Part shown: one piece after another, positions 53,088 to 63,225 of the stretch
How the letters are laid out: each line of letters opens with the position of its first letter
Numbering within the stretch: position 1 is the first letter of the stretch
Source of the DNA: Sporosarcina luteola
GTDB lineage: Bacteria > Bacillota > Bacilli > Bacillales_A > Planococcaceae
NCBI RefSeq assembly: GCF_007991495.1
Contig: NZ_BJYL01000008.1
Location: forward strand, 1 to 64,000
Reading direction: 5' to 3'
DNA length: 64,000 bases
The notes under the pieces: generated by a model
What the model was told of the DNA's origin: nothing
What the model saw: only the letters and a program-made list of their open reading frames with translations
Database searches by the model: none
Made by a program: the position numbers and the translations under genes

Positions 53088-54257
53088 TCACCATTGAATG
53101 CCTAGCTGTTCGGCAAGTTCGGTTGCCGCTACAAGATCTTGGCGCTCGTATGCTTTGGCGAGTTGAAGATAGGGTATCATTTCAGTCTTCCGACCAAGTA
53201 ATGTGTGTATGATCTCCATAGAAGTTGGCAATAAAGGAAATACATCAGTTGGTTCTCGTTTTAGCAGACGGTCTATAAGAGAAAAAAGTCCAAGCACATA
53301 ATACGCATCTGTATTGGTTTTCCCGCTTTTAGCGGCGAGCATTTCACACATTTTTGCTCTTTCCAGAGAATAATGAACAAGCGCCTTATGCCAACCATTC
53401 TCGTTATCAGCCCCTAATTGGTAAATCATCAAGTACTGCATCCACCTTTTAAATTCCTGTAAACCCATTAATACGATAGCTTGTTTAATGGAAACAACTG
53501 TGTTTGCTGGGTTGATGATATAGGAATTCAAATACTTTAAGAGTTTATAGGTTAGTGAAATGTCCCGCATGATCACTGTTGCTATTTCATCAATGTTTGG
53601 TTCTTCTTTATTCAATAGTTTAATAACCTCAAAATAGAGCAAGGTTTCTGACGGTAATTTTTCACTTTTCAATACTTCAGGCTTCGCAAAGAAATAACCT
53701 TGGAATAAACCATATCCCAATGCTTTTGCCTCTTCGAACTCTTCTTCCGTTTCAACTTTTTCCGCCAGCAGCGTTATATGGGGAAATTTGAGTTTGAGTT
53801 CTTCTATTTCCGTTCGTTGCGACAGTGTCGTTGCGATAAAGTCCACTTTAATATAATCGATTAATTGAAATAGCTGATGATACTCTATGTGATGTTTATT
53901 CAAAACAAAGTCATCTAGCGCCAATTGAAATCCCGCTTCTTTTAACTTTTTCAGTTTCGATAATAGGGCTGGCGTTATTTCAATATCCTCTAAAATTTCG
54001 ATAACAATATCTTCCGGTATTAGGGAGTCAAAGATGTCAGTCGAAAGAAGGGAAGATGAAAAGTTGACGAATGTTTTAGTTGCCGTAATTTGTTCGAAAC
54101 CTGGTGCGAGATACGTATTGACAATAACTCCAATCGTTGCAAGTTCAGGGTTAATGTCTGGAAAAGTATTCTTAGCACTATTTCTATAAAGTAATTCAAA
54201 TGAAAACAAATTGCCGTTCATATCTAAAATGGGTTGTTTCCCAACGAAGATTTCCAT
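53088..54257 (-). CDS. EAL-like/HDOD signalling protein (YuxH family)
   Basis: The 389-residue protein combines an N-terminal EAL-like domain with a C-terminal HDOD domain (residues ~200-370). The EAL motif is replaced by ELLYRN (FSFELLYRN). The segments LALDDF, IKVDF, AEKVET and GLFQGYFFAKP are retained, partially matching metal-binding positions. Family members (YuxH-like) are often inactive as c-di-GMP phosphodiesterases and act as binding or scaffold proteins. The start follows GAGGTGAAG. It is divergent from the DUF6904-like gene across about 370 bases. Confidence 0.88.
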   Translation of the reverse strand: MEIFVGKQPILDMNGNLFSFELLYRNSAKNTFPDINPELATIGVIVNTYLAPGFEQITATKTFVNFSSSLLSTDIFDSLIPEDIVIEILEDIEITPALLSKLKKLKEAGFQLALDDFVLNKHHIEYHQLFQLIDYIKVDFIATTLSQRTEIEELKLKFPHITLLAEKVETEEEFEEAKALGYGLFQGYFFAKPEVLKSEKLPSETLLYFEVIKLLNKEEPNIDEIATVIMRDISLTYKLLKYLNSYIINPANTVVSIKQAIVLMGLQEFKRWMQYLMIYQLGADNENGWHKALVHYSLERAKMCEMLAAKSGKTNTDAYYVLGLFSLIDRLLKREPTDVFPLLPTSMEIIHTLLGRKTEMIPYLQLAKAYERQDLVAATELAEQLGIQW

Positions 54258-54624
54258 TACTTCACCTCATTAAGTACTTTAAGGGCCCTGGCCTGTGGTT
54301 ATCGACAAGTTTTCTGGTGTTAATCAAGATCTTATATACTAATAATGTAAACAGTTCATAATAACTATAGTTCATAATAACATAATACTAATTACATAGA
54401 TAGATGTATTAATATATTCGATTAAACGGAATACACCACTAGTAAGTAATGAAAATTGGAGTACTTTGTTTATAGGTAGTAATGAGGATAAACCAGGTAA
54501 CTGGCATTGTACTATTGATCGAATGATTAAATGGGCGCTTATTTTACGTAAAATAAATTAGTTGTATTGGACTATACTATAGGAGTATAGTATGACTATC
54601 ATCTTAGATTGGCAGGAGATTTTT
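54258..54624. promoter_or_regulatory. Divergent region with inverted and direct repeats
   Basis: The 13-base sequence AGTTCATAATAAC occurs twice, at 54352-54364 and 54369-54381. ACTATACT at 54571-54578 and AGTATAGT at 54584-54591 form an eight-base dyad with a five-base loop, just before the DUF6904-like gene. Both may be regulator sites. The rest is AT-rich with no gene. Confidence 0.4.
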
Positions 54625-55347
54625 ATGATTTGCTTAGAAAACACACCAAATTATGCAGGCGTCTATCTTTCTGGTGATGTCCATGATTTGAGTATGCTTC
54701 ATGCTTCATTGCTTACAATCATTGGGGAAGAAGGGGAATATGCCGGTTACGATCAATTACGGCATCGGGTCTTAAGACTATGCTCAGATTTAGAGGATGC
54801 GATGGTTGGCCAAGGGGAAATGGTCTTTGTCCCGAACGGTATAGACCGAGAAACAATATCTTCTATTACCCTTTCAGAAGTATCCGAGAGTAACGTTAAT
54901 TTTCAAATGAAAGTACTTTGGCCGGAGTTATTGTTCGTTGGCTTCGTATTAAATGATTACGTCGAACTGGCGGCAAAGCATAAGGCCCACTACTGGGACC
55001 CGATACATGCAAATGTGCGCCAATTCCAATCACTGATCGGTGAATGCCTTGAGAAAACGATTGGTTGGGATAAGTTTCGCTTGATCAAAAGCTACCTGAC
55101 ACCTACATTCATCGGATATTATCAAAACTATGTCACGCAATATATCGATTATCTTACTAACAAGTTTTTACGGATGAACAGCGAAAAGCGTCTTGCAAAT
55201 ATAAGCATAGCTGCAAAACGGATTGCCGATAAAGGCGATAGTTATATGAGGATTAAACGCAAAGTAGAAATAGCCTCAATACAGCAAGGCATTGAATGGA
55301 AAGAAGTCATCATTGTAGAGAATAATATAGAGGAGATCGAATGGTAA
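54625..55347 (+). CDS. DUF6904-like protein of unknown function
   Basis: The 240-residue protein begins MICLENTPNYAGVYLSGDVHDL and contains LWPELLFVGFVLNDYVEL and YWDPIHANVRQFQSLIGE, which I associate with the DUF6904 group of Bacillales. No signal peptide or membrane segment is apparent, and no catalytic motif is recognised. ATG 54625 is chosen because GCAGGAG lies eight bases upstream; a longer start at 54592 lacks one. The gene is alone, behind a small inverted repeat that could be an operator. Confidence 0.7.
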   Translation: MICLENTPNYAGVYLSGDVHDLSMLHASLLTIIGEEGEYAGYDQLRHRVLRLCSDLEDAMVGQGEMVFVPNGIDRETISSITLSEVSESNVNFQMKVLWPELLFVGFVLNDYVELAAKHKAHYWDPIHANVRQFQSLIGECLEKTIGWDKFRLIKSYLTPTFIGYYQNYVTQYIDYLTNKFLRMNSEKRLANISIAAKRIADKGDSYMRIKRKVEIASIQQGIEWKEVIIVENNIEEIEW

Positions 55348-55485
55348 TCGGACTGCATAATGCGGTCCTTTTTTTATTTCAGATTCCGAAGTAAAACGCT
55401 GTCTATTTAACTGTTAATTTGGTATAGTCGGAGTATTGTAGACTACTAATCTGCAATACAAAAAATGGTAGAGGGAGATGAGAGG

Positions 55486-58227
55486 TTGAAACGATTTTTG
55501 GTTGGGTTTTTAGCATTGTTTATGGCGTTTTCGCTTGCGTTGCCGTATTCTGCGCAGGCGGCCCAGTCGGTTGAGGCTGTCGAAGTTGCTGTAACGACGG
55601 AGCTGGATGTCAGTCGTTCGGTATTGTCGTTAACCGAAATTCGGGATGTGACGATTGAGGCTGATTTTGGTCGAAAGGTAGATTTGGAGAATTTGGAACT
55701 CCAATTTGGTGGGAAGACGCTAGATGAATGGAAACAGTGGGATGCAGATTCCAAATCGTATTCCGGGAACCCGTTCATTCTCGTAACAAAAGAGCCTTAT
55801 TATGTCGATGGAACGACGAAGATTGCTGCCGAGTTGGAGTTTGGCTTGCCATTCGGTACGGAAGATTTATCGCCTAGGTCTATCCGGGTTATTTACAAGG
55901 AATTGCTTGGGGACTATGAGCTTGCTTTAATTGATGGGGACAATGAAGCAAAAGCAGCGACGACCGTTCAGCTGAATGTGTATGATGAATTCCTTGAATG
56001 GGATGAAATCAAACCATCGATTGATCAAATCTTCGAAGAAGCCGGCTCCTTGAATGAACGGTATTTACATTATGAAAGTCCAGGAAAGAGCGTCGAAGGA
56101 AAGGACATGCACCTTGTTGTTCTTGCGAAGGATGAAGACGCAGTGACTAACTATTTGGAAAACACATTGCCTGCTGCGCTAGAAACACCTGAAGAATTAC
56201 TGGCAAAGCTGAAAGATGGAACGCTGGGCGATTACCAAATTCCAATCTGGTTCAATAACATTCATCCAGATGAAGCTGAAGGAATTGATTTCCAAACTGG
56301 TTTATTGAAACAATTTGCGTTAGAATCAGAGGTTTCATTCACAACGACTGATGATAATGGAAATGACACAGAAGTGGTACTAAACGTTGACGAAGTACTA
56401 GACCATATTATTTTCATTTTCAACTTCTCGCACAACCCAGATGGCCGTGTCCATAATACGCGAGCAAACGTGAACGGTTTTGATTTAAATCGTGATAATG
56501 CGTACCAGACGCAAATTGAAACGATTCAGTTGAATCAAGTGATTGCCAAGTGGACACCTCTTGCGATGATGGAGGGGCATGGATATGTGAAAGGGTTCTT
56601 AATTGAGCCTGCAACACCACCGCATAACCCGAACTTCGAATATGATTTGCTCATGGAAGGGATGATCCCGCAAGCGCATGCGATGGGACAGGCGGGAATC
56701 GGGAATTCTGAGTTAACTTCCTATTTCCTAGCATCCGAAGGGTATAAGGATGGTTGGGATGACATGGGGCCTTCTTACACACCGATTTTCTCCATGCTTC
56801 ACGGGACGCTTGGGCATACTGTGGAAGTTCCGACGCTTAGTCAAAACGCATATGATGCAATGGTGGGCGCAGGTTTAGGGATGATTAATTATGTATTTGA
56901 AAATAAAGATGACTTATTCACGCGGCAGCTTGAAATTTTCAACCGCGGTCTCAATGGGGAAGACAATCGACTTGTGGATCCGCTTCTGACTAATGCAGCA
57001 GGGGAGTCCATTGGTAGGGTGCGTGGAGAGCATGAAAACTTCTTCCCGGATTACTATGTGATTCCGATCGACTCTTTCAATCAGAAAAACGTATCGGAAG
57101 TTTACAATATGGTCGACTATTTGATACGTAATGGTGTAAAAGTTGAACAAACGACAGATGTCGTCAAGATTGGACCGACGACTTATCCGGAAGGGACGTT
57201 TGTCGTTCCGATGAAACAAGCAAAAAGAGGCTTGGCGAACGCGATGCTATACGCGGGGGATGATGTTTCCGATTGGGAAGCGATGTATGATCCGGTCGTT
57301 GCCAACTTCCCGGCACTAAGAGGATTCAATATCGTTGATGTGCGCATGAAGGAAGAAGACGTACTGGAAGGAATCACGGCGGAAGTGACGGAAGTGGCAG
57401 TCCCAACGAGTGAAGTTGATGAAGGTAAAGCAATGCAAGTATTGAAAAATGTAAACAACGACACGATTAAATTGGTGAATGAACTTCTAAAGGAAGAAAA
57501 ACACGTTGGAATCGTTCAAGAAGATAAGCATGGCTTCGAAATAGGAGATTTTGTTGTAAGGACGGAAGATATCGCACCGCTTGTAGACAAATATGTATTC
57601 GAAGCTACTGCATTGCCTACGTATCGACCGGTCGATACGAAATGGATCGTTGAACCGAAAGTGGCAGGCAGTGGATCGGGACAATTGACATTCTCATTGA
57701 AGGAATTAGGCTTTACATTGACAGACGAGGAACAGGCCGACATCGTTGTTTCCGACTCTGCATTGCCTCAGGAACTGACTGGCAAGACATACGTTGGAAT
57801 TGGAAACAGTGTTTTAAAGGCTGTCCACGAATCGGGATTGCTTGAAGGATTTGAGTACAAGACGACAAAAGGCGGTCATGAAGGACTGGTTAAAACGATG
57901 GTTAACACAGACCACCCATTGATGGCTGGCTATCGTCCAGAAGAGCTTTTCTATACAACGAGAGGTTCCTGGATTACTGCCGTTCCAGAAGGAGCGGAAG
58001 TGTTGGCGACGGTAAAGGGGACTGACGACTTCTTTGTCGCTGGCTGGTGGCCAGGACATGAAGACGCGAAAGGAAAAATTCTCGCATTCACACAGCAAAT
58101 GGAAGACACGTCAGTGATACTTTTTGCAAATGACCTGGCATTCAGGGCGCATACGAAACATTCTTATCGCCTGCTTGCAAACAGCATTTTCACAGCGGCG
58201 GAAGAAACAACTGCTCCAGAACAATAA
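55486..58227 (+). CDS. Secreted M14 family zinc carboxypeptidase
   Basis: The 913-residue exported protein starts at TTG after GAGGGAGATG and has a signal peptide ending PYSAQA. The catalytic domain shows the M14 zinc ligands His260 and Glu263 (NIHPDEAEG), the NPDGR and NGFDLNRD substrate/catalytic region, and the third ligand region MEGHGY (His365). The enzyme should remove C-terminal residues from extracellular peptides. The last ~350 residues have no known catalytic motif and may bind substrate or wall. Length is much above the ~300-residue minimum of the family. Likely monocistronic, ending in a bidirectional terminator. Confidence 0.88.
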   Translation: MKRFLVGFLALFMAFSLALPYSAQAAQSVEAVEVAVTTELDVSRSVLSLTEIRDVTIEADFGRKVDLENLELQFGGKTLDEWKQWDADSKSYSGNPFILVTKEPYYVDGTTKIAAELEFGLPFGTEDLSPRSIRVIYKELLGDYELALIDGDNEAKAATTVQLNVYDEFLEWDEIKPSIDQIFEEAGSLNERYLHYESPGKSVEGKDMHLVVLAKDEDAVTNYLENTLPAALETPEELLAKLKDGTLGDYQIPIWFNNIHPDEAEGIDFQTGLLKQFALESEVSFTTTDDNGNDTEVVLNVDEVLDHIIFIFNFSHNPDGRVHNTRANVNGFDLNRDNAYQTQIETIQLNQVIAKWTPLAMMEGHGYVKGFLIEPATPPHNPNFEYDLLMEGMIPQAHAMGQAGIGNSELTSYFLASEGYKDGWDDMGPSYTPIFSMLHGTLGHTVEVPTLSQNAYDAMVGAGLGMINYVFENKDDLFTRQLEIFNRGLNGEDNRLVDPLLTNAAGESIGRVRGEHENFFPDYYVIPIDSFNQKNVSEVYNMVDYLIRNGVKVEQTTDVVKIGPTTYPEGTFVVPMKQAKRGLANAMLYAGDDVSDWEAMYDPVVANFPALRGFNIVDVRMKEEDVLEGITAEVTEVAVPTSEVDEGKAMQVLKNVNNDTIKLVNELLKEEKHVGIVQEDKHGFEIGDFVVRTEDIAPLVDKYVFEATALPTYRPVDTKWIVEPKVAGSGSGQLTFSLKELGFTLTDEEQADIVVSDSALPQELTGKTYVGIGNSVLKAVHESGLLEGFEYKTTKGGHEGLVKTMVNTDHPLMAGYRPEELFYTTRGSWITAVPEGAEVLATVKGTDDFFVAGWWPGHEDAKGKILAFTQQMEDTSVILFANDLAFRAHTKHSYRLLANSIFTAAEETTAPEQ

Positions 58228-58263
58228 AAAATACCCAAAAATATAGGGGCAGATACTCAAGAC

Positions 58264-58303
58264 AAAAAAAAGAATGCCGCCATTGGGGCAGCATTCTTTT
58301 TTT
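58264..58303. terminator. Bidirectional terminator between carboxypeptidase and binding-protein genes
   Basis: Perfect 13-base arms AAAAAAAGAATGC and GCATTCTTTTTTT provide a T-run in both directions. Confidence 0.9.
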
Positions 58304-58310
58304 GTTGTTA

Positions 58311-59942
58311 TTACTCCACGAATTGTACGTCTTTTAATTTGTAGATACCATCTGTACCGATTGAGAAGCCTTTGATTTTATTGCTGACGCCTGTCAGGTA
58401 TTCAGTATGGATCAAGTAAGCCATTGGAGCGTCTTCAATTAGGAGCTCTTGGACTTGGTTATAGATTTTGATACGCTCATCCGGATCGGATTCGCGACGG
58501 CCTTGTTCAAGAAGTTTGTCGACTTCTGCATTTTCATAGAATGAACGGTTTCCTGGATCACCCTTTTGTGAAGAGTGGAACAACGCGTACATTCCATAGT
58601 CCGCATCACCTGTCGGGTTGGACCAACCAAGGATGAACATATCATGCTCGCCATTTGCGGTCTTTTCCAGGTAAGCGCCGAATTCCATTACTTCGATATC
58701 CACTTCGATATTCACTTTTTTCAATTCTTCTTGAACGAGAACCGCAATTTGTTGACGTTGTGGGTTGTCATTTGTCCAAATAGTCGTTTTGAAGCCGTCT
58801 TCCAACCCAGCTTCGGCTAGAAGTTTCTTCGCTTCTTCCAAATTGTATTCAAGCGGTTTTGCGTCATCATTGAATCCGAAGATTCCAGGTGCAAGAGGTC
58901 CTTTTGCAAGTACGCCAAAGCCATCGTATACCCCTTCACTAATATCTTCTTTGTTTATCATCATAGAAATTGCTTTACGGACCTTTGGATCGTTGAATGG
59001 TTCTTTTTCTGTATTGAAGCCAAGATACGCAAGACTGGACGATGCTTTTTGGTTGACCTTCGCAAAGTCTTTTGAGTTGATGTCCGCAACTTCATTCGGT
59101 TGAATAGGATCCGCGACATGGACATATCCTGTTTCCAAGTCTGCATTACGGACTGCACTTTCTGGGATGACCTTGAAAGTTACAGAGTCGACATGTACTT
59201 TGGATCCCCAATAATCATCATTACGGACGAGCTTGATTTCATCACCTGGTGTCCAATTGTCGAATTTGAAATAGCCTGTTCCTACAGGGTTTGTCGAAAT
59301 GACGGAACCTGCATCCTTACCACTGGCCATTGCATCATAGTCAGCTTCAATGGATTTCGGGCTGACCATTCCGCCTCCGTTATGTGATAGGTGAGCAAGC
59401 AAAGGAGCGAATGGATATTCAGTTTTGATTTGTATTGTATGGTCGTCTTTTACGATTACGTCTGTAACCATTTCAAATAGGAAATAGCGTGGTGAAGCTA
59501 CATCAGGATCAAGGATACGTTCAAGGTTTGCTTTTACGGCATCTGCTGTGAAAGGCTCGCCATCATGGAATGTGACGCCTTGACGAAGTGTGAATTCATA
59601 AGTTGTATCATCGATGGCCTCCCATTTTTCGGCTAGACCTTCGACAATATTATTGTCATCATCGCGGTTCACAAGAGTTTCATAGATATTCGCTTGTACT
59701 ACGGATGACGGTACATCATTGGAACCGGCCGGATCCAATGAAGAGGCATCCGATAAGACCGCAAGCACCAAGTCTCCGCCATCAATTCCTTCCCCTTTGT
59801 CTTCATCAATGTCATTGCCTGATCCTTCATCTCCATTAGATGAAGATGAAGATGATCCACCGCCTCCTGAACATGCAGCAAGAATCATTGACAAGGCCAG
59901 CGCAAGTACGAACAGCCATTTAAGATTGCCATTTCTCTTCAT
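58311..59942 (-). CDS. Dipeptide/oligopeptide-binding lipoprotein (family 5), conventional order
   Basis: The 543-residue lipoprotein (LAACS, Cys24) is a typical family-5 binding protein. It has a Ser/Gly-rich linker, DASSLDPAGSND, LAEKWEAIDDTTYEFTLRQGVTFHDG with TADAV, then GTGYFKFDNW and RKAISMMINKED. The C-terminal segment reads FGAYLEKTANGEHDMFILGW and NAEVDKLLEQ. It resembles GsiB/DppA-type receptors. It is divergent from the permease-ATPase genes at 60294-64000, with which it forms one importer. The gene provides a useful internal reference for the permuted homologue at 39432-41234. Confidence 0.93.
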   Translation of the reverse strand: MKRNGNLKWLFVLALALSMILAACSGGGGSSSSSSNGDEGSGNDIDEDKGEGIDGGDLVLAVLSDASSLDPAGSNDVPSSVVQANIYETLVNRDDDNNIVEGLAEKWEAIDDTTYEFTLRQGVTFHDGEPFTADAVKANLERILDPDVASPRYFLFEMVTDVIVKDDHTIQIKTEYPFAPLLAHLSHNGGGMVSPKSIEADYDAMASGKDAGSVISTNPVGTGYFKFDNWTPGDEIKLVRNDDYWGSKVHVDSVTFKVIPESAVRNADLETGYVHVADPIQPNEVADINSKDFAKVNQKASSSLAYLGFNTEKEPFNDPKVRKAISMMINKEDISEGVYDGFGVLAKGPLAPGIFGFNDDAKPLEYNLEEAKKLLAEAGLEDGFKTTIWTNDNPQRQQIAVLVQEELKKVNIEVDIEVMEFGAYLEKTANGEHDMFILGWSNPTGDADYGMYALFHSSQKGDPGNRSFYENAEVDKLLEQGRRESDPDERIKIYNQVQELLIEDAPMAYLIHTEYLTGVSNKIKGFSIGTDGIYKLKDVQFVE

Positions 59943-60293
59943 ATTTGTTCCCCCCGTATGTTTTTAACATATTGCAATTCCAACAGATTGCTAGAATATT
60001 GCAACAGTCAGATGCAATATAGCATAAAAAACACAGGCGGACAATATGAATTCGGAATAATTTGTTAAAGTGAATTTTAAAATAAATTATCTGATTTCAA
60101 ATTAACTTGCATATGGAATGGTTGGAACATATATCCAATGCGCCTTGTTCAATGGATATATCATTTTAAAATTATACTATTTAAAATTAAATGAAAATAA
60201 TGACAAAAAACGTTCCTCAAATAGTTTTTTCATGATATGCTACTGTCAATATACTAATTTACCAGTATCAAACTTTGGGGGAGAGTGTTCAAA
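59943..60293. promoter_or_regulatory. Divergent promoter region of the second peptide importer
   Basis: No gene is supported. ATATATCCA at 60129-60137 and TGGATATAT at 60153-60161 form a nine-base dyad separated by 15 bases, a candidate operator or RNA stem between the divergent binding-protein and permease genes. The rest is very AT-rich. Confidence 0.4.
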
Positions 60294-61187
60294 ATGGTCC
60301 AACATACACCAGTAGTGGGAATTGGACAAAAGCGGTCCAGTCCAAGAGTTGAAGCGTACAAAACTTTTTGGCGCAGGCTTCGCAAAAATAAAGCGGCAGT
60401 CGTTGGCGGAGTCCTCATATTATTATTTGTTTTGACGGGAATATTCGGACCGTTCTTCACAACAGGCGACCCGAATGCGACACAAATATCTAATAAACTG
60501 GCGCCGCCTTCCGGGGAACATTGGTTTGGAACGGATAATTATGGGCGTGATATCTTTACACGGATCATCCACGGCATGGGAATCACAATGAAAGTCGGCT
60601 TCCTGTCCGTAGCCCTCGGTGGCACGGTTGGTGTCATTCTAGGCATTTTTTCTGGCTATTATGGAGGTCCACTGGATACGTTCATCATGCGCGCCATGGA
60701 TATTCTTCTTGCATTTCCTGGAATCCTGCTTGCGCTTGCCATCGTTTCTGTTCTCGGTGGAAGCTTGCAAAACGTTATTATAGCGGTCGGTGTTTTCTCG
60801 GTTCCGGCATTTGCCCGAATTGTACGTGGGTCGACATTAACGGTGAGGAAGCTTGAATATATCGACGCAGTGAAAGCGCTTGGTGCGTCAGACGCCAGGA
60901 TTATTTTCAAACATATTTTGCCGAATGTCCTTTCTCCGATCATCGTCCAATTGACATTGCGGATTGCAACAGCCGTTTTGACAGCAAGTGGACTCGCTTT
61001 TCTAGGGCTGGGTGCGAAACCGCCCACACCGGAATGGGGAGCCATGCTCAATGAAGGACGGGCTTATATGCAACAGGCACCGCATCTTGTTTTATTCCCA
61101 GGAATCATGATTGTTCTTGTTGTACTGGCTTTTAATATTTTTGGGGATGGGCTCCGGGATGCGCTTGATCCGAAGATGAATAAATGA
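60294..61187 (+). CDS. Peptide ABC transporter permease, DppC/OppC type
   Basis: The 297-residue permease has one N-terminal helix, the OppC N-terminal cap (WFGTDNYGRDIFTRIIHGM), the EAA loop VKALGASDARIIFKHILPNVLSPI, and the terminal FGDGLRDALDPKMNK. Length and order are standard. It contrasts with the 498-residue homologue at 37898-39394. ATG 60294 is chosen; GTG at 60285 is closer than usual to GGGGGAG. Confidence 0.92.
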   Translation: MVQHTPVVGIGQKRSSPRVEAYKTFWRRLRKNKAAVVGGVLILLFVLTGIFGPFFTTGDPNATQISNKLAPPSGEHWFGTDNYGRDIFTRIIHGMGITMKVGFLSVALGGTVGVILGIFSGYYGGPLDTFIMRAMDILLAFPGILLALAIVSVLGGSLQNVIIAVGVFSVPAFARIVRGSTLTVRKLEYIDAVKALGASDARIIFKHILPNVLSPIIVQLTLRIATAVLTASGLAFLGLGAKPPTPEWGAMLNEGRAYMQQAPHLVLFPGIMIVLVVLAFNIFGDGLRDALDPKMNK

Positions 61188-61203
61188 TGGAGGAGGCAGT
61201 GAA

Positions 61204-62145
61204 ATGACAAAATTCATAGTAAGGCGCCTGCTCCAGACGATTCCGGTCTTGTTAGGCGTATCCATACTTGTTTTCTCAATGATGTACTTAATACCAGGGA
61301 ATCCTGCCCAAATGATTGCAGGAGAAGGGGCGTCTCCACAGACCATTGCACAAATCGAAGAGAAACTAGGGCTGAATAAACCGGCACCTGTACAATACCT
61401 CAGTTATATGAAAAATGTTGTTCAAGGCGATCTTGGAAACTCGATTAGAAGCGGCCGACCTGTCGCTGATGAAATAAAAGCCCGATTTTGGACAACTGTG
61501 GAGCTTTCATTTTATGCAACGATTCTCGCAGTCTTCCTCGGTTTGATAGCGGGTATTATTTCGGCGGTCCGTCATTATACATGGTCCGACGTTTCAATTA
61601 TGCTTGTCGCCCTTTTCGGTCTTTCCATGCCGAATTTCTGGTTCGGGCTTATGCTCATTCAGTGGTTTGCAATCGGACCGGAATGGATGCCGGAATTCAT
61701 GAAAATGAGGGCATCCGGGTGGGGGGACGACTGGAGGCAACTATTATTACCTGTTATCACGCTAGGAACAGGTGGAGCGGCGATTATTGCGCGTATGACA
61801 CGGTCATCGATGCTCGAAGTCATCGGACAGGACTATATCCGAACAGCAAGAGCGAAAGGAATGGGCGAACGGGTAGTTATCTACCGACATGCGCTGAAAA
61901 ATGCACTTATTCCGGTTATTACGGTTGTGGGACTTGAATTTGGTGGCTTTCTTGGCGGAGCGGTTCTTACGGAAACAATTTTCGCCATTAACGGAATGGG
62001 AAGGCTTACGATTGACGCCATCCGGACGAGAGATTTCCCGATCGTCCAAGGAACTGTCCTGATTATTTCATTCCTGTTCGTCTTTGTGAATTTGCTCGTC
62101 GATATTTCCTACCGTCTATTAAACAAGCGAATCGATTTGAATTGA
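61204..62145 (+). CDS. Peptide ABC transporter permease, DppB/OppB type
   Basis: The 313-residue permease begins with the canonical FIVRRLLQTIPVLLGVSILVFSM. It has IPGNPAQMIAGEGAS, the EAA-type loop RTARAKGMGERVVIYRHALKNAL, and six predicted helices. It follows the DppC-type gene by 16 bases with GGAGGAGGC before the ATG. Permease order C then B is reversed compared with many operons. It forms the channel with the previous protein. Confidence 0.92.
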   Translation: MTKFIVRRLLQTIPVLLGVSILVFSMMYLIPGNPAQMIAGEGASPQTIAQIEEKLGLNKPAPVQYLSYMKNVVQGDLGNSIRSGRPVADEIKARFWTTVELSFYATILAVFLGLIAGIISAVRHYTWSDVSIMLVALFGLSMPNFWFGLMLIQWFAIGPEWMPEFMKMRASGWGDDWRQLLLPVITLGTGGAAIIARMTRSSMLEVIGQDYIRTARAKGMGERVVIYRHALKNALIPVITVVGLEFGGFLGGAVLTETIFAINGMGRLTIDAIRTRDFPIVQGTVLIISFLFVFVNLLVDISYRLLNKRIDLN

Positions 62146-62172
62146 TACATGTTGGAAAGAGGGGTGTCCAGG

Positions 62173-63225
62173 ATGAATAGTGTTTTATTGGAAGTGGAGG
62201 ATCTTCGCACAACGTTTTATACAGATGATGCTGAAGTGAAAGCGGTTGATGGCGTCAGTTTCGTGCTGCGAAAAGGAAAGACGCTTGGTATAGTTGGCGA
62301 ATCGGGATCGGGCAAAAGCATTACGGCGTTATCGATTTTAAAGCTTCTAGCGAATAACGGGAAAATAGTCGGCGGAAAAGTTCAATTTAAAGGGGAGGAT
62401 CTTCTCACCTATTCGGATAAGAAGATGCGTGACATCCGTGGGAATGCTATTTCGATGATATTTCAAGAGCCGATGACTTCTCTGAACCCGGTTTTCACAG
62501 TCGGCCAGCAGATTAGCGAGTCAATCATGAAACACCAAAATCTGTCGAAGAAAGAAGCGCTTGTCAAATCCGTTGAATTGTTGAAGCTCGTCGGAATCCC
62601 TTCTCCGGATAAACGGGTAAAACAGTACCCTTATGAACTGTCCGGCGGAATGCGCCAGCGAGTTATGATTGCAATGGCATTGGCTTGCAATCCGGAAATT
62701 CTCATTGCGGACGAGCCGACGACTGCGCTGGATGTCACAATTCAAGCGCAAATTCTCAGGCTCATCCGCGATCTGCAAAAGCGACTCGGGATGTCGGTTA
62801 TTATGATTACACACGATTTAGGCGTTGTTGCGGAAACTTGTGATTCTGTTGCTGTTATGTACGCTGGTCAAGTGGTGGAGTATTCGGATGTCGTGACATT
62901 GTTCCAACAACCGAAGCATCCGTATACGATCGGCTTGATGAATTCATTACCAAGACATGATGTCGAGCTCGAGAAACTGGAGTCGATTCAAGGGAATGTA
63001 CCGAATCCGAAAGAAATGCCTTTGGGTTGCAGATTTGCGCCAAGATGCCCGGCCGCAACCGATCTATGCAGGCGGGAAATGCCGGAATTGATGAAAGATA
63101 CGGAAGGTAATGATATACGCTGTTGGATTTATTCCGAAAAATGGGAAGGCGAAGCGGAGGTGATCGTCTATGGCGAAAAAAGAATTGCTGAAAGTCGACG
63201 GACTGAAACAATACTTTCCGATTAA
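62173..63225 (+). CDS. Peptide ABC transporter ATPase, DppD/OppD type
   Basis: The 350-residue ATPase has Walker A GESGSGKS, signature [14 protein letters not shown], Walker [14 protein letters not shown] and the His switch ITHDLG. The C-terminal oligopeptide extension contains [12 protein letters not shown] and Cys residues ([15 protein letters not shown]) that bind an iron-sulfur or zinc centre in relatives. ATG 62173 is preferred over 62149 because of the AGAGGGGTG site. Its 3' end overlaps the start of the next ATPase gene by 56 bases. Confidence 0.92.
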   Translation: MNSVLLEVEDLRTTFYTDDAEVKAVDGVSFVLRKGKTLGIVGESGSGKSITALSILKLLANNGKIVGGKVQFKGEDLLTYSDKKMRDIRGNAISMIFQEPMTSLNPVFTVGQQISESIMKHQNLSKKEALVKSVELLKLVGIPSPDKRVKQYPYELSGGMRQRVMIAMALACNPEILIADEPTTALDVTIQAQILRLIRDLQKRLGMSVIMITHDLGVVAETCDSVAVMYAGQVVEYSDVVTLFQQPKHPYTIGLMNSLPRHDVELEKLESIQGNVPNPKEMPLGCRFAPRCPAATDLCRREMPELMKDTEGNDIRCWIYSEKWEGEAEVIVYGEKRIAESRRTETILSD

